Assembly (NCBI GenBank): GCA_964437945.1
Contig: CAYTJF010000009.1
Coordinates: 1-47,559, forward strand
Source of the DNA: Granulosicoccus sp964437945
GTDB lineage: Bacteria > Pseudomonadota > Gammaproteobacteria > Granulosicoccales > Granulosicoccaceae
DNA: 47,559 bases
Direction of reading: 5' to 3'
In this document: piece after piece, positions 1 to 9,700 of the stretch
Layout: each line of letters opens with the position of its first letter
How positions within the stretch are numbered: the stretch's first letter is position 1
Notes under the pieces: generated by a model
The model's database searches: none
The model's input: the letters and a program-made list of their open reading frames with translations, nothing else
What the model was told of the DNA's origin: nothing
Translations under genes and position numbers: made by a program

Positions 1-47
1 CCTCAGGCGGCCCCCTCTGAACCCGAATGTATCAAGTGGATGGACCA

Positions 48-2639
48 CTAGTTGGCTACGATATTAACGAGCTTCCCTGGCACCACAATCACTCTTCGAA
101 CGGTATTACCATCTACGTGTTTCTGCACAGCATCCTCGGCAAGCGCGGCCGCTTCACAATCGTCTTTAGTTGCTGAGGCGGCAACTTCGATATTTGCACG
201 GCGTTTGCCGTTAACCTGAACCACCAAAGACAAGGTATCACGCACTAACGCTTCCTCATCTACCTCTGGCCAGGCCTCTGAGATTAAAGCTGTTTGATAA
301 CCAAGGTGCGCCCAAAGCTCATGTGTTATGTGAGGAGTGAATGGACTTAGTAATCTGACCAACGCACTATAGGCTTCATGTACTACCGCTTTGCCCGTGT
401 CTGAGCGATCTTCAAATTTGGCAACCTCATTGAACAACTCCATCATTGATGCTATGGCTGTGTTGAACGTAAAACGCCGTTCTATGTCATCGGAGACTTT
501 GCCAATGGTTTCATGGGTCTTGCGACGCAAGGCTTTTTGATCACTATTTAATTCGTCTTGCTCAATGTCTTTATCACGAAAGCTTTCATCAACAGAACCC
601 ACATCACGCCACACACGTTTCAAAAACCGGTGCATGCCCTCAACACCACCCTCTTTCCATTCCAGCGACTGATGCGGTGGAGAATCGCTCATCGAGAACA
701 ATCGCATGGTATCTGCACCGTAGCGATCGATCATCTCTAAGGGGTCGACACCATTGTTCTTGGACTTCGACATTTTTTCAATACGACCCACATCAACCGG
801 CTTGCCATCGCTTTTGAGTGTAGCTGCACTAATGCGACCTTTGTTATCGTAGTCCAGCTCCAGTTCCTTTGCATTGTAATAAACCGGCTTACCAGATTCA
901 TCTTTTCGGCTGAAGGTTTCTGCGATAACCATGCCTTGCGTTAACAAGTTGTTGAATGGTTCATCTGATGTTAACAATCCTGCATCACGCATCAGCTTGT
1001 GGAAAAACCGGGCATACAACAAATGCATAACCGCATGTTCAACACCGCCTATATATTGATCAACCGGTAACCAGTAATTCGCGCGTTCATCCACCATGGC
1101 ATCAGCATCAGGGCAGCAATACCGTGCGTAGTACCAGCTCGACTCAAAGAAAGTATCAAACGTATCAGTTTCACGCGTACCAGGTTCGTTAGTGCCTGGG
1201 ACGGTTGTGTTGATAAAGTTCGGATCATCTTTAATTGGTGAGCCACTGCTTACAAATTCAACATCTTCTGGCAGCTTTACTGGTAAATCTTCCTCTGGCA
1301 CAACATGAACATTGCCATCTTTATCGTAAATAATCGGAATCGGGCATCCCCAATACCGCTGCCGTGATACGCCCCAGTCACGAATACGATAATTAACTTT
1401 ACGCTCACCACCAGCATTGGCGACTAAAAAGTCGGATGTGGCATCGCAACAGGCTTTATAGTCGAGCCCGTCGAACTGACCAGAATTTATTGATACTGTA
1501 TTTTCTTTGTCGGTAAACGCTTCGGCTTCTATGTCTATTGGTGACGTACTCGATTGAACGACCTGCTTGATTGGCAGCTGATATTTTTTGGCAAATTCAT
1601 AATCGCGTTCATCGTGCCCTGGCACAGACATCACCGCACCGGTGCCATAGGTCATCAATACAAAATTAGCCGCAAACACCGGGATTTTTTCACCCGACAC
1701 GGGGTTGATTGCTTCCAGGCCCAACGGGATTCCGCGTTTTTCCAGCTTCTCCATAACGGCCTCACTGGTCCCGGTTTTGCCGCACTCTTCGATAAATGCA
1801 GCAACCTCATTATTCGATGCCGCCGCTTTGCGAGCCAACGGATGCTCGGCCGCCACAGCCATGTAAGTAACACCCGCTACAGTGTCGGGTCGAGTCGTGT
1901 AGACACGAATCACGTCATCCATCCCATCGACCGCAAAATCAAACTCCACACCTTCAGAACGCCCAATCCAATTGCGTTGCATGGTACGAACCGCATCTGG
2001 CCAGCCTTCAAGCTTGTCGATCTCGTCCAATAATTCTTCGGCGTATTGGGTTATTTTTAAAAACCACTGCGGAATCTCACGACGCTCAACCAATGCACCA
2101 GAGCGCCAGCCTCGACCTTCCGCATCGACTTGCTCGTTAGCCAAAACCGTTTGCTCAATTGGGTCCCAGTTGACGATGGCCATTTTCTTATAGGCCAGAC
2201 CTTTTTCAACCAATTTGGTGAAAAACCACTGCTCCCAGCGATAGTATTCGGGTGTGCAGGTAGCTAACTCGCGAGTCCAGTCGTAGGCAAAACCGAGCTT
2301 TTGTAATTGCTCACGCATCTCCTCGATATTCGCGTACGTCCATGTGGCTGGTGCCGTCTGGTTCTTAATAGCAGCATTTTCAGCAGGCAATCCAAACGCG
2401 TCCCAACCCATTGGCTGAAGTACGTTGAAGCCCTGCATACGTTTGTATCGCGAAACCACATCACCAATGGTGTAGTTGCGAACATGACCCATGTGCAGAC
2501 TGCCACTGGGGTACGGAAACATGCACATGCAATAGTATTTGGGCATGCTTGTGTCTTCGGTGACAACATAGGCCTGATTCGCATCCCAGACTGATTGAAC
2601 CTGCGATTCGATGGTTTTAAAGCTGTATTGGTCCTGCAT
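48..2639 (-). CDS. leuS: Leucyl-tRNA synthetase
   Basis: Class I aminoacyl-tRNA synthetase that charges tRNA-Leu with leucine in the cytoplasm. The HIGH-type signature PYPSGSLHMGH is at residues 42-52 and the KMSKS loop at 622-626. Between them lie the editing (CP1) domain and the tryptophan-rich catalytic segments expected of bacterial LeuRS. Length is 863 residues, close to the usual 860. The open frame extends 35 codons upstream to 2744, but that extension overlaps the 3' end of the preceding gene and does not resemble LeuRS; the start MQDQYSF at 2639 gives the family N-terminus. It lies 31 bases after the CobT-like gene on the same strand and may be co-transcribed with it. The gene is complete, with its stop codon at 48-50. 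The remaining 47 bases of the window edge hold nothing I can assign. Confidence 0.97.
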   Translation of the reverse strand: MQDQYSFKTIESQVQSVWDANQAYVVTEDTSMPKYYCMCMFPYPSGSLHMGHVRNYTIGDVVSRYKRMQGFNVLQPMGWDAFGLPAENAAIKNQTAPATWTYANIEEMREQLQKLGFAYDWTRELATCTPEYYRWEQWFFTKLVEKGLAYKKMAIVNWDPIEQTVLANEQVDAEGRGWRSGALVERREIPQWFLKITQYAEELLDEIDKLEGWPDAVRTMQRNWIGRSEGVEFDFAVDGMDDVIRVYTTRPDTVAGVTYMAVAAEHPLARKAAASNNEVAAFIEECGKTGTSEAVMEKLEKRGIPLGLEAINPVSGEKIPVFAANFVLMTYGTGAVMSVPGHDERDYEFAKKYQLPIKQVVQSSTSPIDIEAEAFTDKENTVSINSGQFDGLDYKACCDATSDFLVANAGGERKVNYRIRDWGVSRQRYWGCPIPIIYDKDGNVHVVPEEDLPVKLPEDVEFVSSGSPIKDDPNFINTTVPGTNEPGTRETDTFDTFFESSWYYARYCCPDADAMVDERANYWLPVDQYIGGVEHAVMHLLYARFFHKLMRDAGLLTSDEPFNNLLTQGMVIAETFSRKDESGKPVYYNAKELELDYDNKGRISAATLKSDGKPVDVGRIEKMSKSKNNGVDPLEMIDRYGADTMRLFSMSDSPPHQSLEWKEGGVEGMHRFLKRVWRDVGSVDESFRDKDIEQDELNSDQKALRRKTHETIGKVSDDIERRFTFNTAIASMMELFNEVAKFEDRSDTGKAVVHEAYSALVRLLSPFTPHITHELWAHLGYQTALISEAWPEVDEEALVRDTLSLVVQVNGKRRANIEVAASATKDDCEAAALAEDAVQKHVDGNTVRRVIVVPGKLVNIVAN

Positions 2640-2670
2640 GGGTAATGACGTGCACTGTGGCGTTAAAACA

Positions 2671-4425
2671 TTAAGCAGATGATACATTAAACAAGCTGTG
2701 TAGTACCCGATAGCTTGCCTGACCGAGGGTTCCACCCAGATCAAGTGACACAGAATTGCTAAACGAATCGCTCATATCCAGGTCGATACCGATCGCACCC
2801 AGGTTTATCGCCTGGTCGGCCTCAATATACTTCACCACACTAGCCAGATGATCTTCCAGAAAGCCAACCCGATTAGTGTTCTGTGTGGCTGCATCCATCG
2901 GAGCGCCATCAGAGATAACGACAAGATAACGATTGGGCTCTTGCCGTGCTTTTAATCGTTGATAGGCCCAAATCAGCGCTTCCCCATCAACTCCTTCACG
3001 AAAATGTTGGGTACTTAACAAACAGGCCATCGAACCACGGGACCGGCGCCACGCATCATCAGCTGACTTATAAACCACATGGAGCAATTCGCCCATGCGA
3101 CCCGGATGCTCAGTTTGACCACTTTTGCGCCAGGCTTGCATAGCCTTACCGCCGTTCCAGTCGGCCGTGGTGAATCCAAGCACTTCGGTTTGCACTCCTG
3201 CCAGATCGAGCGCACGAGCATAGGTGTCCATCAACACCGCTACAGCTTCATATCGCTGGCGTTTCATCGAACCAGAGTTATCGATCAGAAAACTCACCAC
3301 CGCATTACTTTGCAACTGCACACGATCTTGAACAAACACCTGATGGTATTCCGGGTTGCTAACCAGCTGTGCCAGGCGTCTTGCATCGATAAGGCCCTCC
3401 TCCTGAGCAAACAGCCAACCATCATGTTCAGGTCTGGCAAACAGGGCCTGCATCTCTCTGGCTAATCTGGTCACACTCACGGCTTGTGATTTAACTAACT
3501 GATCGAGTTTGGTACGCAACTCATAGCGCTTTTCATTTCGTAATAAAGCGTTTGCTTCAACAAGCTGATCGAATTCATCGGTGTAGATATGGTAATCACC
3601 AAGTGCGGTTAGGTCGGCTTGTGAAATATCCGTTGTTGTCGATGCACCTACACCCACAGATTCGATCTCGGCATCGATATCGCTGTCGTTCCAATCTGGT
3701 GGCAGGATGACCGAATGACCTTCTTTGAGCTTGACTGAATCGTCAGCATCGGCGCTGGCATCTGCAACCATCTCCGCCAGCTCGTTTGCAATTTCGGTGG
3801 CGTAAACTGCAAAGGCGGCTTGGTCAGCTTTAACGTTTTTCAACTGGTACAGCGATTTTCCCAAAACCGGTCCAAGGTTCGCTCGCGTGGCTTCAATTAG
3901 TGCCTCGGCAGTCTCGTCTTCGAAGGTACCAATAAGCCTTGCGCGCGCCATATGAATCACGGTATACAACAAAATGCCCAAATCGCTATCACAAAAGCCG
4001 TTTCCGTGTGCCTCAATACACCAATTCATAAACGCGGCATCAAGGTTTGCACGCAAGCCCAAGTGCGTTTCTGGTAATAGTGATTCGCAGCGAGTGTGTT
4101 CCAAGACATCGAAAACAAGGCGTGCAAAACCACCAGGCGGGCTGAGCTTTTGGTGCAGTATAAAATCACTGTGCAGTAATCGCAGGCTCAGCGAATCGAT
4201 CACACCCCGGCTTTGGGTTAAATCTGCATCAGCAAAGTCAACGGCTAAATAAGGTGCGGCAAAAGGTGCAGGCCGGCCATCCACTCGCAATCGGCCGGCT
4301 CTGTATTCTGCCAACGGCACACCCGCAAGGGCACGCAAACTCGCTGCCCCGTGGCGTTCGAGCAATCTTAGTCGAGCGGTGTTTGGTGCACTGTCTTCGG
4401 TGCTGGTTAAGGAACTGGCAAACAT
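2671..4425 (-). CDS. CobT-like VWA-domain protein (pair 1)
   Basis: Resembles the CobT subunit of aerobic cobaltochelatase, which works with the AAA+ partner CobS to drive metal insertion by CobN. The C-terminal VWA domain carries an intact MIDAS motif, D382-x-S384-x-S386 (LIDNSGSM), followed by the CobT-typical stretches EVLGFTTADWNGG and ISDGAPMD. At 584 residues it is shorter than canonical CobT and has only a short acidic patch near residues 222-230, where CobT2 in this window has a run of about 70 residues. The start is five bases after the stop of the CobS-like gene, so the two are almost certainly one operon, with leuS behind. No cobN or other cobalamin gene is visible. It may be a true cobaltochelatase subunit or a specialised AAA/VWA chaperone pair acting on another target; the sequence does not decide. 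Confidence 0.85.
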   Translation of the reverse strand: MFASSLTSTEDSAPNTARLRLLERHGAASLRALAGVPLAEYRAGRLRVDGRPAPFAAPYLAVDFADADLTQSRGVIDSLSLRLLHSDFILHQKLSPPGGFARLVFDVLEHTRCESLLPETHLGLRANLDAAFMNWCIEAHGNGFCDSDLGILLYTVIHMARARLIGTFEDETAEALIEATRANLGPVLGKSLYQLKNVKADQAAFAVYATEIANELAEMVADASADADDSVKLKEGHSVILPPDWNDSDIDAEIESVGVGASTTTDISQADLTALGDYHIYTDEFDQLVEANALLRNEKRYELRTKLDQLVKSQAVSVTRLAREMQALFARPEHDGWLFAQEEGLIDARRLAQLVSNPEYHQVFVQDRVQLQSNAVVSFLIDNSGSMKRQRYEAVAVLMDTYARALDLAGVQTEVLGFTTADWNGGKAMQAWRKSGQTEHPGRMGELLHVVYKSADDAWRRSRGSMACLLSTQHFREGVDGEALIWAYQRLKARQEPNRYLVVISDGAPMDAATQNTNRVGFLEDHLASVVKYIEADQAINLGAIGIDLDMSDSFSNSVSLDLGGTLGQASYRVLHSLFNVSSA

Positions 4426-4430
4426 GGTCG

Positions 4431-5420
4431 TCAGGCATTACTGGCAGCTTTCGCAGCAATTGACTCCGGTAATTCTTCACCCATACAACGTTGATAAAAT
4501 TCAGCAATGATTGAATGCTCGGCATCATCACATTTATTCAAGTAAGACAAGCGAAACGCTTTAGCCAGGTCTTCGAAAATGCCAAGATTTTCTGCCCAGG
4601 TGATGACGGTACGAGGTGACATGACCGTGGATATATCTCCGGCACTGAATGCATGCCGAGTCATGTCAGCCATAGCTACCATCGACTGCACCAGTTTTTC
4701 ACCGTCGGCACGGGCACGCATTTCGGGCACACGTGCATGCACTATTTCAGCTTCGGCGTCGGCTGCAAGATAATCAAGGCGTGCAACAATGTTCCAACGA
4801 TCGATCTGTGCCTGATTCAGTGTTTGTGCACCATGATACATACCATTCAAATTGCCCAGACCGACCGTGTTTGCTGTGGCAAACAAGCGAAAACCTGGAT
4901 GCGGTGTGATCACACGATTTTGATCTAGCAGAGTGAACTTGCCGTCTTTTTCCAGAATGCGCTGAATAACAAACATAACGTCTGGGCGACCGGCATCAAA
5001 CTCATCGAATATCAAGGCGACTGGACGTTGAAGTGCCCAGGGCAAAATGCCTTCCTGGAACTCTGTAACTTGTTTGCCTTCTTTGATTACAATCGCATCG
5101 CGACCAACCAGATCGAGCCGCGAGATATGACCATCAAGATTGACACGTACACAGGGCCAATTTAAACGTGCTGCAACCTGTTCTATGTGTGTTGTTTTGC
5201 CCGTACCATGAAAGCCTTGTACCAGTACGCGCCGGTTTTGCGCAAAACCTGCAAGAATAGATAAGGAAACATCGCGATCAAAACGGTAGGCTTCGTCGAT
5301 CTCGGGAACATATTCAGTCCGCGTTGCAAAGCGTGGAACGCGTATATCACTGTCAATGCCCAAGGCATCGCGCGCACTTATCTCGGCATCAGGCTGGCCA
5401 GATCCGTGACTTAAACTCAT
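4431..5420 (-). CDS. CobS-like AAA+ ATPase (pair 1)
   Basis: MoxR-type AAA+ ATPase of the CobS group, 329 residues, the standard CobS length. Walker A is GFHGTGKTT at about residues 69-77, Walker B is ALIFDE at 135-140, and the sensor-1 segment is FATANT near 180-185. The N-terminal stretch ending in ILAGFAQNRRVLVQG is typical of CobS. In the known enzyme, hexameric CobS and CobT power magnesium-dependent cobalt insertion by CobN into hydrogenobyrinate diamide. Here the partner is the VWA gene immediately downstream. It is clearly paralogous to the CobS at 23690-24676, sharing long blocks such as HVEQVAARLNWPC-type and DAGRPDVMFVIQR segments. The start ATG at 5420 has no clear Shine-Dalgarno. 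The intergenic region upstream is shared with the divergent YciI-like gene. Confidence 0.88.
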   Translation of the reverse strand: MSLSHGSGQPDAEISARDALGIDSDIRVPRFATRTEYVPEIDEAYRFDRDVSLSILAGFAQNRRVLVQGFHGTGKTTHIEQVAARLNWPCVRVNLDGHISRLDLVGRDAIVIKEGKQVTEFQEGILPWALQRPVALIFDEFDAGRPDVMFVIQRILEKDGKFTLLDQNRVITPHPGFRLFATANTVGLGNLNGMYHGAQTLNQAQIDRWNIVARLDYLAADAEAEIVHARVPEMRARADGEKLVQSMVAMADMTRHAFSAGDISTVMSPRTVITWAENLGIFEDLAKAFRLSYLNKCDDAEHSIIAEFYQRCMGEELPESIAAKAASNA

Positions 5421-5532
5421 AAATTTGTCGTTATAGTGGGGTGGAAAGTCTCGTTATACCACGTTGAAGTGGCAACATCGCCACCAGGGCTGTGAAAAAT
5501 TTAGCGCCACGTTGATACATGCCAAGTTAAGG

Positions 5533-5569
5533 CATAATGTCGACCAGTGCGCACAACTGATCTGTGCGC
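5533..5569 (+). promoter_or_regulatory. Possible -10 box and hairpin/operator upstream of YciI-like gene
   Basis: CATAAT at 5533-5538 could be a -10 element. It is followed by a perfect 7-bp inverted repeat, GCGCACA (5549-5555) and TGTGCGC (5563-5569), with a 7-base loop. The repeat lies 44 bases before the start codon at 5614, so it could be an operator or a 5' leader hairpin. I see no convincing -35 at the usual distance. Confidence 0.3.
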
Positions 5570-5613
5570 CTGCCATTTGATATCTGCTCACAATTTAGCC
5601 ACTGAGATAATCT

Positions 5614-5937
5614 ATGCCTCAATACATACTCACCTATCACGGCGGTTCAAAGCCTGCCTCGGAAGAGGAAGGACAAAAACACATGGCTCGTTATCACGCC
5701 TGGCTTGGTGAACTGGGCAGTGCAGCAGTTGTGCCAATGCAGCCGGTGTTGAACATGCACGTGGTTAGTAGCGACGGTGTTTCAGATGATGCCAGCGCCC
5801 ATGCCATGATGGGTTTTACCATGATTGAGGCTGAAAATATGGAGGCGGCGCTAGAAATTACCAAGCAGTGCCCTACGCTGGAAATGGATACTGCCACCAT
5901 CGCGGTGGCTGAACTAATGGATATGCAGGGCGGTTAG
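5614..5937 (+). CDS. YciI-like (YCII/DGPF domain) protein
   Basis: Small cytoplasmic protein of 107 residues matching the YCII-related fold (DGPF family), a ferredoxin-like alpha/beta domain. Visible family features are the N-terminal strand QYILTYHGG, the central helix with ARYHAWLGELG, and the later block GFTMIEAENMEAALEITKQCP. YciI-like proteins are poorly characterised; some take part in ring cleavage or dehalogenation chemistry, many have no known role. It has its own promoter region divergent from the CobS-like gene, and GAGAT about eight bases before the ATG serves as ribosome binding site. It ends 33 bases before the stop of the convergent oxygenase gene. Function is not inferable beyond the fold. 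Confidence 0.8.
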   Translation: MPQYILTYHGGSKPASEEEGQKHMARYHAWLGELGSAAVVPMQPVLNMHVVSSDGVSDDASAHAMMGFTMIEAENMEAALEITKQCPTLEMDTATIAVAELMDMQGG

Positions 5938-5970
5938 CACATCGCCGCAATCGCTTAGCCATTTAGTCTG

Positions 5971-6741
5971 TCAGCCGACGGGTATGTCTTCGAACACGGC
6001 CGATCTTGTTTGCGGTATCGGTTCATTGTCTTTTGTATGATATGTGAACACGATAGAGCGTTTAACACTGTTCGAACTATTCTGACCGGCCGCATGCAAG
6101 GTTCGCGAATGAAAAAACAATACATCCCCTGCTTCGAGCTCTATAGCAACAGCGGTCGCCAGAAGCCCTTCATTCTCTTCAAGATCGGTGCGAAGAAACA
6201 ATGCAGCATCAAAACACCCTGGTTCAATGTTAAGTTTGTGAGAGCCTGGTATGACCAGCAAGGAGCCATTGTCTATATTCTCCGGCCCAAGCGCCATCCA
6301 CGTGCTCACTAATTCGGGGCGATCGAAACGCCAGTATCGAATGTCCTGATGCCAACTTGTCAAACTGCTAAAGCCAGGGTGTTTTGTCATCACACAGTTA
6401 TGGTGGTTTTGCGAAAGCATCAGTTCCTTGCTATCCATCAATACACGCAACGTTGCCACAATTGCCGGGTGTGATGCGCACTGGCGAAAAAGTGCGTCCC
6501 GACCATACGCATGCTGTAGTCGTCGAGGTGTCTGACCACCTTCTGCCCAACGGGAAGATGGTGCACCGGGATAGTGGACATCGGCCTCGAACTCCACAGG
6601 CGCTAATGCCGGATTTAACGATGCATCGATTCGTTCTACCAGCTTGGACACCATTTCCGTTTCAAGCAGGCCGCGACGAATCAGATAGCCGTCACGGGCA
6701 AACCGTTCGGCTTCAATATTACTGAGTTGTTTTGCACCCAT
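5971..6741 (-). CDS. Phytanoyl-CoA dioxygenase (PhyH) family oxygenase
   Basis: Predicted Fe(II)/2-oxoglutarate-dependent oxygenase of the PhyH family, about 256 residues. From the ATG at 6741, the iron-binding facial triad is H131-x-D133 in SWHQD and a distal histidine near 216 in TLHAAGQN. The arginine near 228 (VKRSIVF) is the likely 2-oxoglutarate ligand. The motif GSLLVIPGSH between them is characteristic. The frame is open to a GTG at 6756, but GGGA lies nine bases upstream of the ATG at 6741, which I prefer. The family hydroxylates very varied small molecules (lipids, ectoine, mitomycin-like compounds), so no substrate can be named. It is divergent from uvrA with only 47 bases between the start codons, so the two promoters overlap. 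Confidence 0.85.
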   Translation of the reverse strand: MGAKQLSNIEAERFARDGYLIRRGLLETEMVSKLVERIDASLNPALAPVEFEADVHYPGAPSSRWAEGGQTPRRLQHAYGRDALFRQCASHPAIVATLRVLMDSKELMLSQNHHNCVMTKHPGFSSLTSWHQDIRYWRFDRPELVSTWMALGPENIDNGSLLVIPGSHKLNIEPGCFDAALFLRTDLEENEGLLATAVAIELEAGDVLFFHSRTLHAAGQNSSNSVKRSIVFTYHTKDNEPIPQTRSAVFEDIPVG

Positions 6742-6788
6742 TACAAGCATTCCCACATTTAAACGACATGTCTTGATACGCTAGGCTG

Positions 6789-9700
6789 ATGAGTAAAAAT
6801 ATAGTTATAAAAAACGCCCACCAGAACAATCTTAAGCAGATCGATCTGACGTTACCACATGGTGAGCTAATTGTGATCACAGGGGTTAGCGGTTCAGGCA
6901 AATCAACGCTTGCATTTGATACCGTGTTCGCAGAAGGACAGCGGCGATACGTAGAAACCTTCTCACCATATGCGCGTCAGTTTCTGGACCGCATGGATAA
7001 ACCTAAAGTAGATCGTATAGATGGTATCCCGCCAGCCATAGCCATTGATCAGACCAATCCGGTGCGCACATCGCGTTCAACGGTTGGCACCATGACGGAA
7101 CTGAACGATCATATAAAACTGTTGTTTGCTCGAACGGCGCAATTATATTGCGGCTCGTGTGGCCAGCACGTAAAACGCGATTCTGCACAAAGCATTGCCG
7201 AGGATTGTCTTGCCGCAGAAGCTGCCCAGCAACGTCGCGTCATGGTGACCTTCACCATCGACATACCAAAGAATTTTACTGCACAAGAGATCGAAAGCTG
7301 GCTGGCTCGCCAAGGTTATACGCGAGTGCACAAACAAAACAAAAGTCGAATTGAAGTTATTCAGGATAGGCTGCGTAGCACCAAAGCCAATAAAGGGCGG
7401 CTTGTTGAAGCTATTGAAGCTGCGCTGCGATACGGTCAGGGCACGCTTAAACTTTATGATCTTGATGAAAATAAAAAAGCTGTCAACACTCGCGCCTTTT
7501 CCGTCGCACTGCAATGTGCGAAGTGCAAAATTCGCTATAAAGAGCCGGTACCTAGCCATTTCTCGTTCAATTCGCCTATGGGGGCATGTGAGAGTTGTCG
7601 TGGTTTCGGTCGCATTATGGGCATCGATTATCGCTTGGTCATTCCAGACGAATCAAAAACCATTGCCGACGGTGCCGTTAAGGTATTTCAGACTGAAACC
7701 AATAAAATTTGCCAGCGCGATATGGAGCGAGAGGCAAAAAAACAAAAAATACCGCTGGATGTACCGTACGCAAAACTAACCGCCAAACAAAAAAAATGGG
7801 TCATTGACGGCGATGGCAAATCCACATCCAAGCACTGGTATGGCGTGGCAGGATTCTTTTCATGGCTCGAAGGTCGCGCGTACAAAATGCACGTGCGCGT
7901 TATGCTTTCAAAGTACCGAAGCTATGAAGAGTGCCCTGAGTGTCTTGGTGCGCGACTCAAACCTGAAGCGCTGATGTGGCGTGTGGGTAGCCGCGATGAT
8001 GCAAAAAAAGTACTGGATACCTCACAACGATTCCGGCCAGCAGGCAGCGGCTTAAGTGCAAGAAAACATGCAACACTGCCAGGCTTGAATCTGGTCGATT
8101 TGATGCGGCTTCCTTTGTCAAAAGCAAACGACTTTGTACAGAAGATTTTAAGTGAAGATGCTGATGACGCCACCGAGCTTGTACTCGATGAGATGCGTTC
8201 GCGACTGAAATACCTTAATGATGTTGGGCTTGGGTATCTGACCCTTGATCGACAATCACGCACACTCTCAGGCGGTGAGGTTCAACGAATAAACTTAACC
8301 ACAGCGCTTGGTACGTCTTTGGTTAATACCTTGTTCGTGCTGGACGAGCCGAGTATTGGCTTGCACTCGTTAGATATCGACCGAGTCGCCGGAATTTTGC
8401 AACGACTACGAAATGCCGGGAACACACTGATCGTGGTTGAGCACGACCCACAGCTTATGCTGTGTGCCGACCGTATTATAGATATGGGGCCCGGCCCAGG
8501 TGCCGCAGGTGGTCAGATCGTATTCAACGGCACGCCAAAAAAGCTGCTGGGTTCGAACAAGTCACTCACCGCTGACTTTCTCACTGGGCGTAAAAAACTA
8601 ACGTTCAACAGCGACCGAAAGACGATCCGCTCCAAAAACAAAGTTGAGCTGAAGGGTGCAAGCGGCCATAACCTGAAAAACGTGTCGATAGCTATTCCAC
8701 TCAATCAGCTGGTTTGCGTTACGGGTCCTAGTGGTTCAGGTAAATCAACGCTGATACAGGACACGCTCTACAACGCGATCAGTAGCATGAAAGGCCAACC
8801 GAAAGACTTACCCGAAGCTTATGATTCAATCAGTGGAGATCATTTAATAGACGATATCGTGCTGGTTGATCAAAGCCCGATCGGCAAATCTGCCAGATCT
8901 AACCCGGTTAGCTATACCGGTGCGTTTGAATCTATCCGCAAGCTGTTCGAGAAAGTCCCGGAAGCCAAAGAGCGTGGATACAAGGCCAGTGCGTTCAGCT
9001 TTAACTCCGGTATGCGCTGTCCGGTATGTTCAGGCAATGGGTTTGAACACGTTGAAATGCAATTTTTAAGCGATGTCTATATTCGTTGTGGCGAATGCAA
9101 TGGCTCCCGTTACCGACCAGAACTACTCGAAATCAATGTGTTCAGTGCACATCAAGATCAGGGTGTGTCCATTGCCGATGTTTTGGCAATGACCGTCAAC
9201 GATGCACTGGCTTTTTTTCGTGATGAGCTGGCCGTTATGCAAGCGCTGCAACCATTAGCCGATGTGGGTCTGGGCTATTTGCAGTTGGGACAACCCGTAC
9301 CAACATTAAGTGGTGGCGAGGCTCAACGGCTCAAGTTGGCAGCACATTTGGGTAAGGCATCAACCAAGAGTAAAAAGCGCGCGAAAGAAGAACACCTGTT
9401 GTTTCTTTTTGACGAACCCACTACCGGCCTGCACTTTAACGATATATCAAAATTACTCATAGCCTTCGAAAAGCTCATTGAAAACGGGCACTCTTTGGTC
9501 GTCATCGAACATAATCTTGATGTGATCAACAACGCCGACTGGCTAATCGATCTTGGCCCCGCCGGAGGAGAGGAAGGTGGCAAAGTGGTGACAAAAGGGA
9601 CACCACTAAAAGTGATGGCGCATAAAACCAGTGCTACAGCGCGCGCCTTGCGCGAATACCAGGACGCAACTGATAAGCTGGTACAAAACAGTGTCGCGGA

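Noticed and set aside
1554..2033. 159-codon plus-strand frame inside leuS
   Set aside because: Lies wholly opposite the leuS coding sequence; no domain, and a typical antisense shadow.
2640..2744. N-terminal extension of LeuRS (35 codons)
   Set aside because: It overlaps the end of the CobT-like gene and does not resemble LeuRS; the ATG at 2639 gives the family start.
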